Source: JAIBJN01 sp963784175
Lineage (GTDB): Bacteria > Actinomycetota > Thermoleophilia > Gaiellales > Gaiellaceae
DNA: 64,000 bases
Direction: 5' to 3'
NCBI GenBank assembly: GCA_963784175.1
Contig: CAWAQJ010000016.1
Span: forward strand, 1-64,000
The notes below the pieces were generated by a model. It searched no databases, was not told the DNA's origin, and saw only the letters and a list, made by a program, of their open reading frames with translations. This document shows positions 60,817 to 64,000 of the stretch, in pieces (the stretch's first letter is position 1; each line of letters starts with the position of its first letter). A program made the translations under genes and the position numbers.

Positions 60817-60827
60817 GGACGTGGCTC

Positions 60828-62147
60828 TTACGACCAGGGGTAGGGCGAGTTCGAGACCGGGTGGAGGTCGCCCGTGGCGAAACGCTCGAAGCGGAACGGG
60901 TGCAGGAGGCTCGAGTGGTCGCCGAGGAGGACCTTCGCCACCTCGCGGCCGACCCCGATCATCTTGTAGCCGTGGTTCGAGTCGAGGATCGTGTAGACGT
61001 TCGGGCGCATGTAGTCGAAGACCGGGAAGTTGTCGGCGGTGAACGCGCCGACGCCTCCCGAGCGGGCCATCTTGTAGCGCGGGCGGCAGCCCTCGAAGCG
61101 GCTCATCGCATGCGAGAGCGCGGCGCACCACATGTCCGGGAAGCTCGCGTCGACGTCGGTCGTGGACGGATAGGGATCGAGCTCGACGTCGCCCTCGACG
61201 ACGAGCGGCGAGGCGCCGCCCTGGACGCCGTGGCGGTCGCGCTTGTAGTAGATGCCCCAGAGCTCGTCGGTGATGAGCTCGCCCTCGTCGGTGTAGAGCG
61301 GAGCGTCGGTGTCGAGGTGGACGACCGGCGGCGCGCTCCCGTCGGCAGTGGCGAACATCTGCGGGTCGACCTGGATCTCGCCCTCCTGGAGGTTCCAGTA
61401 CGTCCACATCGGCTGGTCTTCGATCACGTCGCCGCTGGGCGTGCGCACGTCGATCGTGGGCGGGAGCTCGAGCATCGACCAGAAACGCCTCGCCCACGGC
61501 CCGGGCGCGACGACGAGCTGCTCGCCGACCTCGAGGCGGCCACGGCTCGTCTCGACCGCGCCCACGGTCCCGTCCCCGGCGAGCTCGAGCGCCCTGACCT
61601 CGACGCCCGTGAGGATCTCGACGCCCTCCTCCCGGCACTTCCCGGCCAGCCCGAGCACGGACTCCCGGTTGAAGGCGAAGCCGCCCTGGTGCTCGTGCAG
61701 GCACGCCGTCACGCCCTGCGCGCGCCAGTCGGGGAAGATCTTCTTCATGTAGGCGTCGACCTCGGCCTCGCCGGTGACGAACGTCGAGCGGTAGCCGATC
61801 GCCTCCTGCCGCTCGTAGGTGGCGCCGAGGTCGGACTCCTGAGCAGACGGCCCGAGGGCCATGTAGCCGACCGGGTTGTACGCGTAGGCCTCGGGGTCGG
61901 ACTCCCAGACCTCGACGCACGCCTGCATGAGCTCGCTCATGGCCGGCTGGAAGTAGTTGTTCCGGACGACGCCGCAGGCGATGCCCGAGGCCCCCGCGCC
62001 CGGCTCCGACTTCTCCAGGACGACGACGTCCGCGCCCGAGCCGGCCCCGCGCGTGCGCAGCTCCTTCGCGAGGTGGTAGGCGGTGGAGAGGCCGTGGATC
62101 CCGGCTCCGACGACGACGAAGCGGGGCGAGGCGGGCAGGTCGGGCAT
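60828..62147 (-). CDS. FAD-dependent amine oxidoreductase (sarcosine/dimethylglycine-dehydrogenase-like)
   Basis: 439 residues from ATG 62147, which has an AGGAGG ribosome site. The FAD fold is FVVVGAGIHGLSTAYHLAKE with VVVLEKSEPGAGASGIACGV. Later parts are VVAPGPWARRFWSMLELPPT, FEGCRPRYKMARSGGVGAFT and LDSNHGYKMIGVGREVAKVL. It belongs to the DAO superfamily that demethylates N-methyl amino acids or betaine derivatives. It is divergent from an IclR regulator followed by a stand-alone aminomethyltransferase, so the pair could act like a split dimethylglycine dehydrogenase. The substrate is unknown. Confidence 0.87.
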   Translation of the reverse strand: MPDLPASPRFVVVGAGIHGLSTAYHLAKELRTRGAGSGADVVVLEKSEPGAGASGIACGVVRNNYFQPAMSELMQACVEVWESDPEAYAYNPVGYMALGPSAQESDLGATYERQEAIGYRSTFVTGEAEVDAYMKKIFPDWRAQGVTACLHEHQGGFAFNRESVLGLAGKCREEGVEILTGVEVRALELAGDGTVGAVETSRGRLEVGEQLVVAPGPWARRFWSMLELPPTIDVRTPSGDVIEDQPMWTYWNLQEGEIQVDPQMFATADGSAPPVVHLDTDAPLYTDEGELITDELWGIYYKRDRHGVQGGASPLVVEGDVELDPYPSTTDVDASFPDMWCAALSHAMSRFEGCRPRYKMARSGGVGAFTADNFPVFDYMRPNVYTILDSNHGYKMIGVGREVAKVLLGDHSSLLHPFRFERFATGDLHPVSNSPYPWS

Positions 62148-62200
62148 GTTGTGTTGCCTCCTGGGCAATAGCGTTTCAAAACTGACATACTGACCGTACC
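62148..62200. promoter_or_regulatory. Divergent control region, FAD oxidoreductase / IclR
   Basis: This 53-base gap is A+T-richer than its surroundings (GCGTTTCAAAACTGACATAC), with CATACT as a possible rightward -10 and the AGGAGG ribosome site of the leftward gene. The GTTTCAAAAC inverted repeat (GTTT/AAAC) is a plausible IclR binding site controlling both directions. Confidence 0.45.
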
Positions 62201-62983
62201 ATGGCCCGGACGGGACGACCAGCCACGCGCCGGGTGGCCGCGGTCGAGCGAGCCACCGCCGTCATCGACGCGCTCGCCGAGGGCGGGGAGCTGGGGACGA
62301 ACGAGCTGGCGCGCAGAACAGGCCTCCACCCCAGCTCGGTGTCCCGCCTGCTCGCCACCCTCGCGGACTCGGGCCTCGTCGAGCATGTGACGGAGAGCGG
62401 CCGCTACCGGCTCGGCCTGCGCCTCGTGAACCTCGGCAACGCCGTGCTGGGACGGCTCGACCTGCGCGAGGTCGCGCGACCGCACCTGCGCGCGCTCGCT
62501 GACGAGACCGGCGAGACCGTCACGCTCTCGGCGCCGGGCGACCCGGACGCGATCACCGTCGACTTCGTCCAGAGCGGGGCGTCCGTTCAGAGCGTCGCGA
62601 CGCTCGGCCGGCCGAGCGTCGCGCACGCGACGGCGACGGGCAAGGTCGCCCTTGCCTTCGGCGACGTCGCGCTTCCACCGGGACGCCTGCACGCGTTCAC
62701 GGAGCGCACGATCGTCGACCGGGCGACGCTCTCCGGCGAGGTCGAACGCGTCCGCAGGCAGGGCTGGGCCAAGGCCGCCGGCGAGCGCGAGGACGACCTG
62801 AACGCCCTCGCCGCTCCCGTGCACGGGAGCAGGGGCGAGCTCGCCGCCGTCCTCGGCCTCCAGGGGCCGGCGTCGCGCTTCGGCGAGGAGGCGATGGCCC
62901 GAGCGCTCGAGCCGCTGCTCGCCCGGGCAGCGGCGGTCTCCGACGCTTTAGGCTGGCGCCCAACGGCGAAGGAGGGATCGTGA
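62201..62983 (+). CDS. IclR-family transcriptional regulator
   Basis: 260 residues. The winged helix-turn-helix is AVERATAVIDALAEGGELGT, NELARRTGLHPSSVSRLLAT and LADSGLVEHVTESGRYRLGL. The ligand domain includes VARPHLRALADETGETVTLS, the substrate-pocket motif SVAHATATGKVALAFGD and AAPVHGSRGELAAVLGLQGP. It probably controls the divergent FAD oxidoreductase and the aminomethyltransferase that overlaps its stop (GTGA). Confidence 0.93.
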   Translation: MARTGRPATRRVAAVERATAVIDALAEGGELGTNELARRTGLHPSSVSRLLATLADSGLVEHVTESGRYRLGLRLVNLGNAVLGRLDLREVARPHLRALADETGETVTLSAPGDPDAITVDFVQSGASVQSVATLGRPSVAHATATGKVALAFGDVALPPGRLHAFTERTIVDRATLSGEVERVRRQGWAKAAGEREDDLNALAAPVHGSRGELAAVLGLQGPASRFGEEAMARALEPLLARAAAVSDALGWRPTAKEGS

Positions 62984-64000
62984 GCACCGACGCAGGGACC
63001 ATTCGCACAGCCTTCGACGGCGTCCAGCGCGAGCTCGGCGCCGAGTTCATGGAGTGGGAGAACTGGTACTGGCCGACCGAGTTCGGCGACGCGGTCGCCG
63101 AGCACCAGGCCGTCCGCCAGGACGTCGGCGTCTGGGACGAGTCGCCCCTGCGCAAGTGGGACTTCAGCGGCCCGGACGCGCTCGCCGCGGCCGACCGCAT
63201 CTTCACCAACGACATGCTCGGGCTCGAGATCGGCCAGATCCGCTACGCGCCCTTCTGCGACGAGAACGGGAAGATGGTCGGCGACGGCACGGTCTTCAAG
63301 TTCACGGACTCGAGCGCCTGGGTGATCACCGCGCTCGACTCCGACCTCGACCACATGCTCGAGGTCGTGTCCGGCCTCGACGTGGCGATCGAGCCGATCA
63401 CCGAGAAGCTGCCGCACGTCCAGCTCCAGGGCCCGCGCTCGCGCGAGGTGCTCGCCGACCTCGTCGACGAGGGCGTCGAGAATCTCGGGTACTTCCGCTT
63501 CCTTCCCCACCAGGTGCACGTCGGCCGCGTCCCGGCCTGGGTCAGCCGCACCGGCTACTCCGGCGAGCTGGGCTACGAGATCTTCACCGGGCCTGACTAC
63601 GCCGCAGAGCTGTGGGGCGTGCTCACGGAGGCCGGCGCCAAGCCGTACGGCCTCTCGGCCGTCGAGACGCTCCGCATCGAGTCGGGGCTGATCTTCATCG
63701 GCTACGACTACTTCCAGCACGAGACGGATCCCTTCGACATGTCCCTGGACAAGGTCATCCGCCTCGACGCGGGCGACTTCCACGGCAAGGCGGCGCTCGA
63801 GGAGACCGCCAAGAGCCCGCCGAAGCGCCTGGTCACGCTCGTGGTCGAGGGCTCGGACGTCCCGGAGTACGGGGCCGCCCTGACCAAGGACGGCGAGGCC
63901 GCAGGCACGCTCACGAGCCCGGCCGAGAGCCCGTCGCTCGGCAAGGTGATCGGGATGGCCGTCCTCGAGACGCGCTTCGCCGGCAAGGGCGAGACGGTTG
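62980..64000 (+). CDS. GcvT-like aminomethyltransferase family protein (3' end outside window)
   Basis: About 340 residues are seen from GTG 62980, and the frame is open to the window edge. The GcvT fold shows AVRQDVGVWDESPLRKWDFS, IFTNDMLGLEIGQIRYAPFC, DGTVFKFTDSSAWVITALDS, HVQLQGPRSREVLADLVDEG and RTGYSGELGYEIFTGPDYAA (the folate-binding GYTGE-like motif reads GYSGE). It takes a C1 unit from an amine to THF. Coupled to an IclR gene and beside an FAD amine oxidoreductase, it is probably part of a demethylation pair. It is not the glycine-cleavage T protein, as no gcvH or gcvP is nearby. Confidence 0.85.
   Translation, partial: MSTDAGTIRTAFDGVQRELGAEFMEWENWYWPTEFGDAVAEHQAVRQDVGVWDESPLRKWDFSGPDALAAADRIFTNDMLGLEIGQIRYAPFCDENGKMVGDGTVFKFTDSSAWVITALDSDLDHMLEVVSGLDVAIEPITEKLPHVQLQGPRSREVLADLVDEGVENLGYFRFLPHQVHVGRVPAWVSRTGYSGELGYEIFTGPDYAAELWGVLTEAGAKPYGLSAVETLRIESGLIFIGYDYFQHETDPFDMSLDKVIRLDAGDFHGKAALEETAKSPPKRLVTLVVEGSDVPEYGAALTKDGEAAGTLTSPAESPSLGKVIGMAVLETRFAGKGETV

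Noticed and set aside
1..64000. CRISPR arrays, prophage, insertion sequences, rRNA operons
   Set aside because: No regularly spaced repeats, no phage structural or integrase genes, no transposase and no rRNA-like sequence were seen; only the two short REP-like elements.

Overview
The window is very G+C-rich, densely packed DNA with many GTG starts and stop/start overlaps. It comes from an actinobacterium, most likely the Thermoleophilia (Gaiellales/Solirubrobacterales). That placement is an inference from gene content (mycothiol-type formaldehyde dehydrogenase pair, glucuronyl C5-epimerase-type secreted protein, rpsF-ssb-rpsR-rplI block) and was not tested by a search.

Layout. 1-644: the 3' end of selB and the selenocysteine tRNA. 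0.8-22 kb: mixed accessory and cell-surface genes: a broken secreted-protein gene, M28 peptidase, Ser/Thr kinase, LPG-synthase-like membrane protein, FNR-type reductase, a mscR-like dehydrogenase with an MBL-fold hydrolase, animal-type haem peroxidase, metallophosphoesterase, SIMPL lipoprotein, LVIVD-repeat protein, peptidoglycan-binding/C5-epimerase protein, amidase and MOSC protein. 22.2-27.5 kb: housekeeping genes rpsF, ssb, rpsR, rplI, dnaB and purA. 27.5-31.1 kb: VOC and cupin proteins, NHL-repeat lipoprotein, ECF sigma factor with a membrane partner. 31.2-40.3 kb: molybdenum formate dehydrogenase locus (mobA, methyltransferase, fdhD, diaphorase subunit, kynureninase, Sec-containing catalytic subunit) and an aromatic amino acid decarboxylase. 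40.3-64 kb: sulfatase, then a C1/methylated-amine island: GAF/PucR regulator, gmaS-like ligase, mgsABC, GST, GntR regulator, a heterotetrameric sarcosine-oxidase-like (mgdABCD-like) enzyme, fhs, fchA, an ammonium transporter with two tiny membrane proteins, a cation/proton antiporter, and an IclR-controlled FAD oxidoreductase plus aminomethyltransferase pair.

How the genes fit together. gmaS, mgsABC and the four-subunit dehydrogenase match the N-methylglutamate route of methylamine oxidation. The methyl carbon would pass to tetrahydrofolate, then through FchA (methenyl-THF) and Fhs (formyl-THF to formate plus ATP), and the Sec formate dehydrogenase would oxidise formate to CO2 with NAD+. The mscR-like/MBL pair would turn free formaldehyde into formate. 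The Sec tRNA, SelB and a SECIS-like hairpin right after the in-frame UGA form the decoding system for that formate dehydrogenase. Methylene-THF dehydrogenase, selA and selD are not in the window.

Quality note. About ten genes, including the essential dnaB, are interrupted by apparent single- or double-base indels, mostly in C/G runs. These look like assembly errors rather than decay, so several products are described after mentally joining two frames.
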